Positions 17,394 to 25,691 of a stretch of DNA of 46,160 bases are shown here, piece after piece (position 1 is the first letter of the stretch; each line of letters starts with the position of its first letter). The notes beneath the pieces are model-generated. The model made no database searches, was not told where the DNA came from, and saw only the letters and a program-made list of their open reading frames with translations. The DNA lies in contig VHBC01000016.1 in assembly GCA_016872115.1 (NCBI GenBank), forward strand, positions 1 through 46,160, given 5' to 3'. The stretch comes from Sphingomonadales bacterium (lineage in GTDB: Bacteria; Bacteroidota; Bacteroidia; Flavobacteriales_D; Crocinitomicaceae). A program made the translations under genes and the position numbers.

Positions 17394-19208
17394 ATGATGA
17401 GACCCAAAAAAACAAAAGAACCCAAAGTCAAACTAACCAAAGACAGCTGGCGCAAAGCCGCTCGTTTTCTGCGTTACCTGAAGCCCTATGCGGGCACTTA
17501 TTTTATTGGCTGGATTTTTTTGGTCTTGAGCACATCGGCAGGTTTGGTGTTTCCTTATCTTATGGGTAAACTGCTCGGTAGTTCGACTGCCTCGAGCAAT
17601 CCAGAACAAGCGGTACGTTTACTCGATCTTTCCAATGTCAATCAGATTGCTTTGGCGCTGTTTGCCCTGTTCTTTTTTCAAAGCGTATTTTCATTTGTAA
17701 GGGTCGTCTTGTTCAATAACGTCACCGAAAATGCCCTCCGAGACATGCGTAACGACGCGTTTGAGAACTTGGTCTATATGCCTATGGATTTTTTCAATCG
17801 GCAAAAAGTCGGAGAACTCACCTCGAGAGTAGCCTCAGATATTGCCCAGATCCAAGAGGTATTGCGCACTACAATTGCCGAATTCTTTCGTCAAATTATT
17901 ATTGTTTTTGGCGGCATTGCCTTTTTGTTTTTCATTTCTTGGAAACTATCTTTGATCATGTTGGCAACAGTGCCAGTTATGGCCATTATTGCCGTGTTTT
18001 TTGGCCGCTACATTCGCAAACTCAGCAAAGAGGCTCAGGACTACATTGCCACCTCTAATTCGGTCCTAGAAGAAGCCCTAACCGGCATTGCTAATGTCAA
18101 GGCGTTTACCAACGAATGGTTTTTACTGAGCAAATACAAAAAAAGTACGCAGCAAACCCGTGACCTCAATGTCAGGAGCGGTATTTGGCGTGGTTTATTT
18201 GTTTCATTTATCATTTTTTGCTTATTCGGCGCCATTGTTTTTATTGTGTGGAAAGGCTTGCTCATGACCCAAGGACCTCATCCAGAATTGGCCTCCGAAG
18301 GTTTCTATCAGTTTGTGTTGTTCACCATCATGATGGGTGCTTCTATTGGCTCACTTCCCGATCTCTATGCCAGTGTCCAAAAGGCGGTTGGCGCCACTGA
18401 AAATTTGTTGGATTTATTACAAGAAGAAGGAGAGCAGCTTCCAAAGCCGAACGCAATTGGTCATCAATTGAGTGGCGCGCTTCGTTTTGAGCAGCTCGTT
18501 TTTTCCTATCCACAACGTCCTGATGTCACGGTATTAAAAGGAATCGATTTTCAATTAGAACCAAATCAAACCCTTGCCTTAGTGGGGCAAAGTGGCTCCG
18601 GAAAATCGACAATTGCCAATTTGATCCTTCAATTTTATAAACCAACAGCTGGGACGATTTATTTTGGAGATCAAGACGCTGCAGCGCTCGATTTGCATGA
18701 CTTGCGCAAGCAAATGGCAATAGTTCCGCAAGAGGTCTTATTATTTTCTGGAAGTATTTTGGAGAACATCCGTTTTGGACGCCCTGAAGCAAGCGATACA
18801 GAAGTAATCGATGCGGCAAAAAAAGCCAATGCTTGGGAGTTTATAAGTTCTTTTCCTGCGGAACTCCAAACCGAAGTTGGCGACCGCGGCATACAACTTT
18901 CTGGCGGACAAAAACAGCGCATTGCCATTGCGAGGGCCATTCTTAAAAATCCGGCAATTTTGATACTCGACGAAGCCACCTCTGCACTCGACACCACCTC
19001 TGAGCGCTTGGTTCAAGAAGCACTCGAAGAACTCATGAGGGGTCGTACATCTATTGTCATTGCGCACCGGTTGTCAACAATTAGGCAGGCCGATCAAATT
19101 TTGGTGCTCAATGACGGTGTTGTCGTAGAACGCGGCACGCACCAAGATTTAATGGCAAAAAACGGGCAGTATGCCACTTATGTGGCGCAGCAAAACATGC
19201 AAGAATAG
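17394..19208 (+). CDS. MsbA/LmrA-type ABC exporter (fused permease-ATPase)
   Basis: 604-residue half-transporter that works as a homodimer or heterodimer in the inner membrane. The N-terminal ~330 residues hold six membrane helices of the type-1 exporter fold. The ATPase follows, with Walker A GQSGSGKST at about 398, the signature LSGGQ at about 502, Walker B ILILDEATS at about 522 and a switch histidine in IAHRLSTI. It could export lipid A-linked lipid, other lipids, peptides or drugs. MsbA is the best guess from overall form, but the substrate cannot be read from sequence. Ends 5 nt from the convergent ftsY stop. Confidence 0.9.
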   Translation: MMRPKKTKEPKVKLTKDSWRKAARFLRYLKPYAGTYFIGWIFLVLSTSAGLVFPYLMGKLLGSSTASSNPEQAVRLLDLSNVNQIALALFALFFFQSVFSFVRVVLFNNVTENALRDMRNDAFENLVYMPMDFFNRQKVGELTSRVASDIAQIQEVLRTTIAEFFRQIIIVFGGIAFLFFISWKLSLIMLATVPVMAIIAVFFGRYIRKLSKEAQDYIATSNSVLEEALTGIANVKAFTNEWFLLSKYKKSTQQTRDLNVRSGIWRGLFVSFIIFCLFGAIVFIVWKGLLMTQGPHPELASEGFYQFVLFTIMMGASIGSLPDLYASVQKAVGATENLLDLLQEEGEQLPKPNAIGHQLSGALRFEQLVFSYPQRPDVTVLKGIDFQLEPNQTLALVGQSGSGKSTIANLILQFYKPTAGTIYFGDQDAAALDLHDLRKQMAIVPQEVLLFSGSILENIRFGRPEASDTEVIDAAKKANAWEFISSFPAELQTEVGDRGIQLSGGQKQRIAIARAILKNPAILILDEATSALDTTSERLVQEALEELMRGRTSIVIAHRLSTIRQADQILVLNDGVVVERGTHQDLMAKNGQYATYVAQQNMQE

Positions 19209-19213
19209 GCCGT

Positions 19214-20203
19214 TTAGGCTTTTGTTTGAAACAAAGATTCTACAAATGCTTTTCGGTCAAAGAGCTGGAGATCTTCCATCTTTTCACCTACGCCAATATA
19301 CTTTACAGGAATTTTCATTTGGTCAGAAATCCCAATTACCACGCCTCCTTTTGCGGTGCCGTCGAGTTTGGTAACCGCGAGCGCATTGATATCGGTGGCT
19401 TGGGCAAACTGCTTGGCTTGCTCGTAGGCGTTTTGACCTGTAGAGCCATCTAGAACAAGGAGAATTTCGTGCGGCGCATCGGGCACCACTTTATCCATTA
19501 CACGCTTGATTTTTGAAAGCTCTTGCATGAGATTGACTTTGTTGTGTAGGCGCCCAGCGGTGTCGATAATGACGACATCTGCACCTTGTGCTTTGGCCGA
19601 TTGCAGGGCATCAAAAGCCACACTTGCGGGGTCAGCGCCCATACCTTGCTGTACAATTGGTACGCCAACGCGTTCAGACCAAATGATAAGTTGGTCCACG
19701 GCAGCAGCCCGAAAGGTATCTGAGGCACCCAATACTACTTTCAAGCCAGCTTGTTTCATCTGGTAAGCGAGTTTGCCAATAGTGGTGGTTTTGCCAACGC
19801 CATTGACACCTACAACCATTAATACGTATGGGTTGCTGTCTTGAGGCTTGTCTACTTTGAGTTGGCCTTCAAAATTGGCAGCATTTTCTTCTAAAAGTGC
19901 AATGATTTCGTCGCGCAGGATCTGATTGAGTTCTTCTGAGTTGATGACGCGGTCTTTGGAAACCCGTGCCTCGATGCGCTCAATAATTTTAAGGGTGGTT
20001 TCGACCCCGACATCTGCGGTAATGAGTATTTCTTCGAGTTCGTCGAGGACGTCTTGATCAACACGGCTTTTGCCAACAAGCAAACGCGTGAGTTTGGAGA
20101 AAAACGTCTGTTTGGTTTTCTCCAGTCCTTGATCAAGGGTTTCTTTTTGAACGGGATCAAGGGTTTCTTTTTTAGACTTCGAAAAAAAATCAAATAGGCC
20201 CAT
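19214..20203 (-). CDS. ftsY: Signal recognition particle receptor FtsY
   Basis: 329-residue SRP GTPase that docks ribosome-SRP complexes at the membrane for cotranslational insertion. The acidic A domain is very short (about 1-25, with a KETLD repeat), as often in Bacteroidota. The N domain (about 30-115) is followed by the G domain: GVNGVGKTTT (G1), DTFRAAAVDQL, DTAGRL (G3) and TKLDGTAKGG (G4). Last gene of the rpmB-rpmG-DUF4295-ftsY run. rimO, a frequent next gene in relatives, is absent here; a convergent ABC exporter occupies that position. Confidence 0.97.
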   Translation of the reverse strand: MGLFDFFSKSKKETLDPVQKETLDQGLEKTKQTFFSKLTRLLVGKSRVDQDVLDELEEILITADVGVETTLKIIERIEARVSKDRVINSEELNQILRDEIIALLEENAANFEGQLKVDKPQDSNPYVLMVVGVNGVGKTTTIGKLAYQMKQAGLKVVLGASDTFRAAAVDQLIIWSERVGVPIVQQGMGADPASVAFDALQSAKAQGADVVIIDTAGRLHNKVNLMQELSKIKRVMDKVVPDAPHEILLVLDGSTGQNAYEQAKQFAQATDINALAVTKLDGTAKGGVVIGISDQMKIPVKYIGVGEKMEDLQLFDRKAFVESLFQTKA

Positions 20204-20212
20204 TTGCTAAGG

Positions 20213-20245
20213 TAAAAAAAAAGCTCCCGAAGTGGAAGCTTTTAA
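20213..20245 (-). terminator. Attenuator/terminator between the DUF4295 gene and ftsY
   Basis: Reverse strand stem AAGCTTCC / GGGAGCTT with one mismatch and a 5-nt loop, then a T run (20213-20221) ending about 10 nt before the ftsY ATG. It probably lowers read-through from the strong ribosomal-protein promoter into ftsY. Confidence 0.7.
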
Positions 20246-20262
20246 AGGGATACAAATTGAGA

Positions 20263-20418
20263 TTAGTTTTTCGCAAACCACTCTTTAATTTTGTCGTTGT
20301 GTACGATTTCTTCTTTGAAGGTGTAAGAGCCAGACTTTTCAGACTTGACCATTTTGATCACCTTTGTATGTTCTTTACCTCCACCTTTCTGGAGTGATGC
20401 AACTACTTTCTTTGCCAT
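20263..20418 (-). CDS. DUF4295 small basic protein (ribosome-associated gene neighbourhood)
   Basis: 51-residue Lys-rich protein starting MAKKVVASLQKGGGKEHTKV and ending IKEWFAKN. It matches the Bacteroidota-specific DUF4295 family, always found next to rpmG/rpmB. Function is not established; size, charge and genomic position suggest a ribosome or translation link. It lies 7 nt after the rpmG stop in the same transcript. Confidence 0.85.
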   Translation of the reverse strand: MAKKVVASLQKGGGKEHTKVIKMVKSEKSGSYTFKEEIVHNDKIKEWFAKN

Positions 20419-20425
20419 GACTTAC

Positions 20426-20614
20426 TTATTTAATTTCTTTATGGACAGTCATACGCTTAAGGATGGGATTGTATTTTTTAATCTCCATACGGTCAGGCGT
20501 ATTTTTACGGTTCTTGGTTGTGATGTAACGTGATGTACCAGCCATGCCAGATTCTTTGTGCTCGGTGCACTCGAGAATTACTTGGATGCGGTTGCCTTTT
20601 GTCTTCTTAGCCAT
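20426..20614 (-). CDS. rpmG: 50S ribosomal protein L33
   Basis: 62-residue L33, with [20 protein letters not shown], then [15 protein letters not shown] and [11 protein letters not shown]. Only one Cys is present, so this is the zinc-free (C-) form. Located on the 50S subunit near the E site. Second gene of the rpmB operon. Confidence 0.96.
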   Translation of the reverse strand: MAKKTKGNRIQVILECTEHKESGMAGTSRYITTKNRKNTPDRMEIKKYNPILKRMTVHKEIK

Positions 20615-20646
20615 TTTCTTAACTATTTATTCTGTTTCCCAACAGG

Positions 20647-20883
20647 TTATTTCAAAAATCCTTTTTGGCGAGCTTCTTTCAAGCAAGCAGAGATTCCTTT
20701 TTTGTTGATGGTGCGCAAAGCAGCCGCAGAAATCTTTAAAGTGATAAAATTATCTTCTTCAGGAACGAAAAACTTCTTCGTGATCAAGTTCGGATAAAAA
20801 CGACGCTTGGTCTTGCGATTTGAGTGCGATACGTTGTTTCCAACCATCACTGACTTTCCTGTTAACTGACAAACTCGTGACAT
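20647..20883 (-). CDS. rpmB: 50S ribosomal protein L28
   Basis: 78-residue L28: [29 protein letters not shown] is the family start, and the C-terminus ARQKGFLK is basic. First gene of rpmB-rpmG-DUF4295-ftsY, with a consensus promoter 36 nt upstream. Confidence 0.96.
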   Translation of the reverse strand: MSRVCQLTGKSVMVGNNVSHSNRKTKRRFYPNLITKKFFVPEEDNFITLKISAAALRTINKKGISACLKEARQKGFLK

Positions 20884-20918
20884 GTCTAAATTATTACGTG
20901 TAATTACAAAAGCGGATG

Positions 20919-20949
20919 CAAAGATAACAACTTTTTACAATACTACAAA
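20919..20949 (-). promoter_or_regulatory. Promoter of the rpmB-rpmG-DUF4295-ftsY operon
   Basis: Reverse strand TTTG (20946-20949)-N19-TATCTTTG (20919-20926), close to ideal for the Bacteroidota housekeeping sigma factor. Leader about 30 nt. Confidence 0.8.
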
Positions 20950-20990
20950 TGCATTAAGCACAAAATAGTAGCCTTTTTCAACAAAGTTTA

Positions 20991-21893
20991 CTATTTAGTG
21001 GCATTTCTTGGATGATGCGTGAGAATAGCTTTACGCAAAAAGCGTTGGTCCAGGTGCGTGTAAATCTCTGTAGTTGTGATAGATTCGTGACCGAGCATTT
21101 CTTGCACGGCCCTTAAATTAGCGCCACCCTCAATCAAATGTGTTGCAAAACTATGTCGAAAAGTATGCGGAGAAATTTGCTTGTTAAGCCTCATTTTTTG
21201 AGCGAGTTGCTTAATGATCGTAAAAATCATGACGCGCGTCAGGGCAGCTCCCCTCCGATTGAGAAATACAAAATGTTCTTGGCCTTTTTGGATATTTAAT
21301 TCAGCTCTTGATTGGGCTGTGTACGCCTTGATTTCTGTCTCCACTTGCTGCGATATTGGAACTAAGCGCTCTTTATTGCCCTTCCCGATCACCCTTATGA
21401 ATCCTTCGTCAAAGTACAAATCAGAGAAGCGCAGTCCAATGAGCTCTGAAACACGCAAACCACAGCTGTAAAGTGTCTCGAGCATGGCATGGTTGCGCTC
21501 GCCTTCGGGACTATTTAGGTCAATTGCTTCTAGCAGGGCATCAATTTCTTCTATGGTCAAAACTTCGGGTAATTTACGACCGAGTTTGGGTTGTTCAAGT
21601 AAGGCAGAGGGGTCTTTATCTGTGTAGCGTTCGAGAATTAAATAGCGGAAAAATTGCTTGATTCCCGAAATGATTCGCGCTTGGCTGCGCGCGCTTAGGC
21701 CAAGGTCGTAGAGTTGCGTCACAAAACCAATAAGTGCCTCATAAGTGACTTGCTCGGGCTTTAGCTTTTCGCCTTCAAAGTAAGCAGCTAATAAGCGGAC
21801 ATCGCGTTCATAGGCAAGCATGGAATTATGCGCCAAACCCTTTTCTATTTTCAGATATGAAACAAAATCCTTAATATAGCGCTCCCAATGCAT
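20991..21893 (-). CDS. xerD: Tyrosine recombinase XerC/XerD
   Basis: 300-residue site-specific recombinase that resolves chromosome dimers at dif during division. The N-terminal SAM-like DNA-binding domain is 1-95. The catalytic residues are all present: R147 (CGLRVSEL), K171 (GKGNKER), H243 and R246 (HTFRHSFATHL), H269 (LGHES) and the nucleophile Y278 (TEIYTH). XerC and XerD cannot be told apart with certainty from this alone. No mobile-element genes or repeats surround it, so this is a housekeeping copy. Its ATG is 5 nt from the divergent aroQ ATG. Confidence 0.93.
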   Translation of the reverse strand: MHWERYIKDFVSYLKIEKGLAHNSMLAYERDVRLLAAYFEGEKLKPEQVTYEALIGFVTQLYDLGLSARSQARIISGIKQFFRYLILERYTDKDPSALLEQPKLGRKLPEVLTIEEIDALLEAIDLNSPEGERNHAMLETLYSCGLRVSELIGLRFSDLYFDEGFIRVIGKGNKERLVPISQQVETEIKAYTAQSRAELNIQKGQEHFVFLNRRGAALTRVMIFTIIKQLAQKMRLNKQISPHTFRHSFATHLIEGGANLRAVQEMLGHESITTTEIYTHLDQRFLRKAILTHHPRNATK

Positions 21894-21898
21894 TGTTT

Positions 21899-22306
21899 AT
21901 GAAGTTGCTCGTTGTCAATGGCCCAAATCTCAACCTAATCGGTACCCGAGAAACACAAATATATGGCAATGTCACATTCGAAGCTTTTTTTGAAGACCTC
22001 AAAACTAAAACTTCGCATGAACTTACGTACTTTCAGTCGAATGTCGAAGGTGAATTAATCACTGCGCTTCAGCAGTCAAAGGCCGACGGCATCATTTTGA
22101 ATGCAGGTGGCTATACGCACACAAGTGTTGCACTGCGCGATTGCATTGCCGCTATTTCCACACCGGTAGTTGAGGTGCATATTTCAAATATTGCAGGCAG
22201 AGAAAGTTTCAGACACGACTCACTTTTAAGTCCGGTATGTAAAGGCTGTATTTTTGGTTTTGGCCTTGCCGGCTATCACTTGGCCATACAAGTTTTTGAT
22301 TTGTAG
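21899..22306 (+). CDS. aroQ: Type II 3-dehydroquinate dehydratase
   Basis: 135-residue small enzyme of the shikimate pathway that dehydrates 3-dehydroquinate to 3-dehydroshikimate; forms dodecamers in the cytosol. MKLLVVNGPNLNLIGTRETQIYG contains the catalytic arginine (R17) and tyrosine (Y22). NAGGYTHTSVALRD and VEVHISNI...RESFRHDS are the other active-site segments. The ATG at 21899 is preferred to an in-frame TTG at 21893, which would overlap the xerD start codon. No other aro gene is near. Confidence 0.96.
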   Translation: MKLLVVNGPNLNLIGTRETQIYGNVTFEAFFEDLKTKTSHELTYFQSNVEGELITALQQSKADGIILNAGGYTHTSVALRDCIAAISTPVVEVHISNIAGRESFRHDSLLSPVCKGCIFGFGLAGYHLAIQVFDL

Positions 22307-22348
22307 TATTCTGGCATCATTTTGGTAGTAAAGCGCCAAATTTGAACC

Positions 22349-23443
22349 ATGCGACAACTCTTTATCTTTTCCATTTTATTCTTTTTTAGTTCCTACTCAA
22401 TTGCGCAGCGCAAAGTACAGCTCGTCATTCTTTTCGATACCTCAAACAGTATGGACGGCTTGCTCAATCAAGCGAAGTCACGCATTTGGGCCATAGTCAA
22501 TGAAGCCTCAACGCTGACCTACCAAGGCGCTCCAATTACGCTTGAAATTGCCATGTACGATTACGGCAACACCAGCATTCCAGCTGCTCAAAATTACGTT
22601 CGCAAACAACTCGACTTTTCGACAGACCTCGATTTGGTTTCCGAAAAACTCTTTGGCTTGCGCACTAGCGGTGGCGACGAATATTGTCCAGCAGTCATTG
22701 TATCTTCGCTCAAAGAACTCAATTGGTCAAGCAGTCCGCAAGACCTCAAACTAATCTATATTGCAGGTAATGAATCTTTCAAGCAAGGGCCTATCTCGAC
22801 TTCGGTAGCCTGTGAACTCGCGGCAGAGAAAAATGTGTTGATCAGTACTATTTTTTGTGGAGAGCGTCTGCAAGGCATTAACCTAGGTTGGAAGAGCGGG
22901 GCCGATTGCGCAAAAGGCGATTATTTTAATATCGATGCCAACGTGGCTGTTCAGCAAATTGAAACCCCTTTTGACGACCAAATAATCGAGCAGAATCGCT
23001 TGCTCAATAGCACCTATATCGGTTACGGATCAGTGGCTGTAGAATCGAAGTCCAAGCAATTGTCTCAAGATGCAAATGCATTTGGCGTTTCCAAAACGGT
23101 AGAAACCGAGCGCTATTTAGTCAAGTCAAAGTCGAGTTATAAAAACGATAAATGGGATGTGGTGGATGCCAACTTAGCAGATTCCACCAAAATACTTCAG
23201 TTAACTGAAGAAGAGCTTCCAGCAGAAATGAAAGGCATGAACGCCGAACAGCGAAAAGCATTCGTGCAACAAAAAACGGCAGAACGTACCGTAATTCAAA
23301 AGGAAATGGCACGCTTAGAGGTGGAACGAAGTAAATATATTGAGGCTGAAAAAGCCAAGGCCAGCACAATGAAAACTGATGATTTTGGTACAGCGGTAGC
23401 CACTTCTATGCGCAATAAAGCAAAAACAGTAGGTTTTGATTAA
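22349..23443 (+). CDS. Exported von Willebrand factor A domain protein
   Basis: 364-residue secreted protein with signal peptide 1-19 (FFSSYSIAQ). The VWA domain (about 22-210) opens with the MIDAS motif DTSNSMDG, which binds a divalent metal in a ligand site. Residues 290-345 are Lys/Glu/Ala-rich and probably helical or coiled (EEELPAEMKGMNAEQRK, then QKEMARLEVERSKYIEAEKAKA). No partner such as a MoxR ATPase is nearby. Function unknown. A degenerate -7 box (CAAATTTG, 22337-22344) ends 4 nt before the ATG. The gene's stop TAA lies within the -7 element of the next gene. Confidence 0.75.
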   Translation: MRQLFIFSILFFFSSYSIAQRKVQLVILFDTSNSMDGLLNQAKSRIWAIVNEASTLTYQGAPITLEIAMYDYGNTSIPAAQNYVRKQLDFSTDLDLVSEKLFGLRTSGGDEYCPAVIVSSLKELNWSSSPQDLKLIYIAGNESFKQGPISTSVACELAAEKNVLISTIFCGERLQGINLGWKSGADCAKGDYFNIDANVAVQQIETPFDDQIIEQNRLLNSTYIGYGSVAVESKSKQLSQDANAFGVSKTVETERYLVKSKSSYKNDKWDVVDANLADSTKILQLTEEELPAEMKGMNAEQRKAFVQQKTAERTVIQKEMARLEVERSKYIEAEKAKASTMKTDDFGTAVATSMRNKAKTVGFD

Positions 23444-23454
23444 ATTTGTTGTGT
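23441..23454 (+). promoter_or_regulatory. -7 element of the ZIP transporter gene, overlapping the upstream stop codon
   Basis: TAAATTTG (23441-23448) begins with the TAA stop of the VWA gene. It is followed by six bases (TTGTGT) and the ATG at 23455. Two in-frame TTG codons at 23446 and 23449 overlap or touch the box and are unlikely starts. Confidence 0.4.
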
Positions 23455-24279
23455 ATGCAACAGCTCGAGCACTTCTTTACACACATTGATCCTATTTTTG
23501 CTGCTTTTCTGGCAACTACTTTTACTTGGTTGATAACCGCTGCCGGAGCAAGCTTGGTCTTTTTCTTCAAAAATATGCACCGCGGCGTACTCGATGGCAT
23601 GCTCGGCTTCACGGGTGGTATTATGGTGGCGGCGAGTTTTTGGTCCTTACTCATGCCTTCCATAGAACTCTCAGAACGTTTGTACCCCAGTGCACCTTGG
23701 ATGCCAGCGGCCATTGGTTTTTTGTTTGGGGCGCTGTTCTTGTTTTTTTTGGACAAAAAGCTACCGCATTTGCACATTAATTTCAATGACAATGAAACGG
23801 AAGGTGTCAAGACGCAGTTACACAAAACCACGCTTCTCGTTCTAGCAATCACATTACACAACATTCCCGAGGGACTCGCCGTTGGCGTTTTGTTTGGTGC
23901 TGCAGCCAACGGCATGGAAGGTGCAACCATTGCCGGCGCAATTGCACTGGCTATTGGAATTGGTATTCAGAACTTTCCCGAAGGCTTTGCCGTGGCTATG
24001 CCGCTGCGGCGAGCGGGAGCGAGCCGCACCAAAAGCTTCATGTATGGCCAACTTTCGGCCATAGTTGAGCCAATAGCGGGCGTCATTGGCGCAATGGCAG
24101 TCATCTATATGGAACCTATTTTGCCTTTCGCGCTTTCTTTTGCCGCTGGCGCCATGATTTTTGTGGTGGTGGAGGAGGTAATTCCCGAAACCCAACGCGA
24201 CAAATACACAGACGTCGCGGTTTTGGGCTTCATCGGCGGCTTCTTAGTCATGATGATCTTAGATGTAGCCTTGGGTTAG
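23455..24279 (+). CDS. ZIP-family divalent metal transporter
   Basis: 274-residue inner-membrane protein with eight predicted helices. The two metal-site helices are clear: HNIPEGLAVG (TM4) and QNFPEGFAVAMP (TM5). A short His-containing loop (PHLHINFND) lies before TM4. This family (ZupT-like/GufA) takes up zinc and sometimes iron or manganese. In TM5 an Asn replaces the frequent His, as is typical of GufA-type members. The stop codon overlaps that of the convergent phosphohexomutase (shared TTAG). Confidence 0.9.
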   Translation: MQQLEHFFTHIDPIFAAFLATTFTWLITAAGASLVFFFKNMHRGVLDGMLGFTGGIMVAASFWSLLMPSIELSERLYPSAPWMPAAIGFLFGALFLFFLDKKLPHLHINFNDNETEGVKTQLHKTTLLVLAITLHNIPEGLAVGVLFGAAANGMEGATIAGAIALAIGIGIQNFPEGFAVAMPLRRAGASRTKSFMYGQLSAIVEPIAGVIGAMAVIYMEPILPFALSFAAGAMIFVVVEEVIPETQRDKYTDVAVLGFIGGFLVMMILDVALG

Positions 24280-25685
24280 TTACAAATCGCCTCGGCGGTT
24301 GCGTTGAGGATTTCTCGAACTTCTGCAAGGGTTGGGGCCTCTGCGTAGGTTCTTAAAACGGGCTCGGTTCCCGATGGGCGGATCATGACCCAACGCTCGT
24401 CGTCAAAGAAATACTTAAAGCCGTCAATGGTTTGTACCTCTCTGACTTGATATTTGCCAAATGATTTGTAGTTGTCTGCTTTGCAGTTGGCAATGATTTT
24501 TTGCTTGAGTGCTTCAGTGATGTGGAGGTCATTGCGTTCAAATTGGAAGGGTCCAACGATGTTATAAACCTCAGCAATGAGCTCATCGAGCGTTTTGCCT
24601 GATTTCGCCATGAACTCCCAAATGATGAGGCCCATCCATATGCCATCGCGCTCTGGAATGTGTCCTTTGACAGCAATACCACCCGATTCTTCGCCGCCCA
24701 ACAATACGTCTTCTTTGATCATAATGTTTGCGATTTCTTTGAAGCCTATTTTAGTGACTTCGAGCTCGAGACCGTAATGTTTGCAAAGTTTTTCTACACG
24801 AGGTGTTACAGAAAATGCGATGACCACCTTTCCGCTCATTTGCTTGTATTTGACCATGTAGTGGATCAGTAACAAAATGATGTGATGTGAATCGACGAAT
24901 TCACCGTGGCTGTTGTACAAACCAATGCGGTCTGCATCGCCATCGGTGGCCAAAGCGCAAGAGATATCGCCTCTGGCTTGGATGGTTTGCGCCAATTCTT
25001 GTAGGTTTTTGGCAATAGGTTCTGGGGCGGTTCCTCTAAAAGAAGGGTTGTGGTCACAATGCAATAGCGCAACCTCTGGCAATACCAACGGCAAGGCGCG
25101 TTGGCCGGCACCGTACATGGCGTCGTACATGAACTTGAGCCCAGAATTGCGGATGGCCGCTAAATCGAAATTGGCTTTAACGTGATCGATGTAACGGGTT
25201 TCGATGTCGATTTCTTCTAATTGGCCCCTTTGTAATGCAGCGCTGAGGTCTGTGGCTTTAAAATCGATGCGGCATACATCTGGAATGAGCGCTTCGACTT
25301 CATTGACTTTCTCTGGCTCCAAGGGCCCGCCAAATTTGGCTTTGAGTTTGAAGCCGTTATAAGAGGGCGGGTTGTGGCTAGCAGTCAAGATGATTCCAAT
25401 TTCACAACCGAGCTGATTGGTAGCCAAGGATATCATGGGCGTAGAGACAAAACCGCGCGCCATTTTGATTTGAATGCCTTGCGCCAGAAGTACTTTGGCA
25501 GCGGTTTCCATGAATAGCTCTCCGGCAAAACGGCAGTCGTGGCCGAGTACCACAGTTGGCTTGTCAAAGCGCGCTTTGAGCCAAATACCGGTGGCTTCGG
25601 TGACGCGTGCTACGTTTTCGACGGTGAAGTCCTCTGCAATAATGGCTCTCCAGCCATCGGTTCCAAATTTAATAGGTGTTGCCAA
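24276..25685 (-). CDS. Alpha-phosphohexomutase (phosphoglucomutase/phosphomannomutase)
   Basis: 469-residue cytosolic enzyme that interconverts hexose 1- and 6-phosphates. The catalytic phosphoserine lies in TASHNPPSYNG, the metal loop is DGDADRIG, the sugar loop GGEESGG and the phosphate loop RPSGTEPVLRT. Substrate (glucose, mannose or glucosamine) cannot be fixed from these motifs; the SHNP and GEESGG loops favour glucose/mannose-type enzymes. Follows rocD by 6 nt, probably on one transcript. Confidence 0.92.
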   Translation of the reverse strand: MATPIKFGTDGWRAIIAEDFTVENVARVTEATGIWLKARFDKPTVVLGHDCRFAGELFMETAAKVLLAQGIQIKMARGFVSTPMISLATNQLGCEIGIILTASHNPPSYNGFKLKAKFGGPLEPEKVNEVEALIPDVCRIDFKATDLSAALQRGQLEEIDIETRYIDHVKANFDLAAIRNSGLKFMYDAMYGAGQRALPLVLPEVALLHCDHNPSFRGTAPEPIAKNLQELAQTIQARGDISCALATDGDADRIGLYNSHGEFVDSHHIILLLIHYMVKYKQMSGKVVIAFSVTPRVEKLCKHYGLELEVTKIGFKEIANIMIKEDVLLGGEESGGIAVKGHIPERDGIWMGLIIWEFMAKSGKTLDELIAEVYNIVGPFQFERNDLHITEALKQKIIANCKADNYKSFGKYQVREVQTIDGFKYFFDDERWVMIRPSGTEPVLRTYAEAPTLAEVREILNATAEAICN

Positions 25686-25691
25686 GGTATC

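Noticed and set aside
19203..19222. GCC/GGC hairpin between the ABC exporter and ftsY as a terminator
   Set aside because: Stem of only three strong pairs plus a wobble, and no proper T run on either strand.
20991..21893. Mobile element or integron around the tyrosine recombinase
   Set aside because: No flanking repeats, no excisionase or cargo genes; the sequence is a housekeeping Xer protein.
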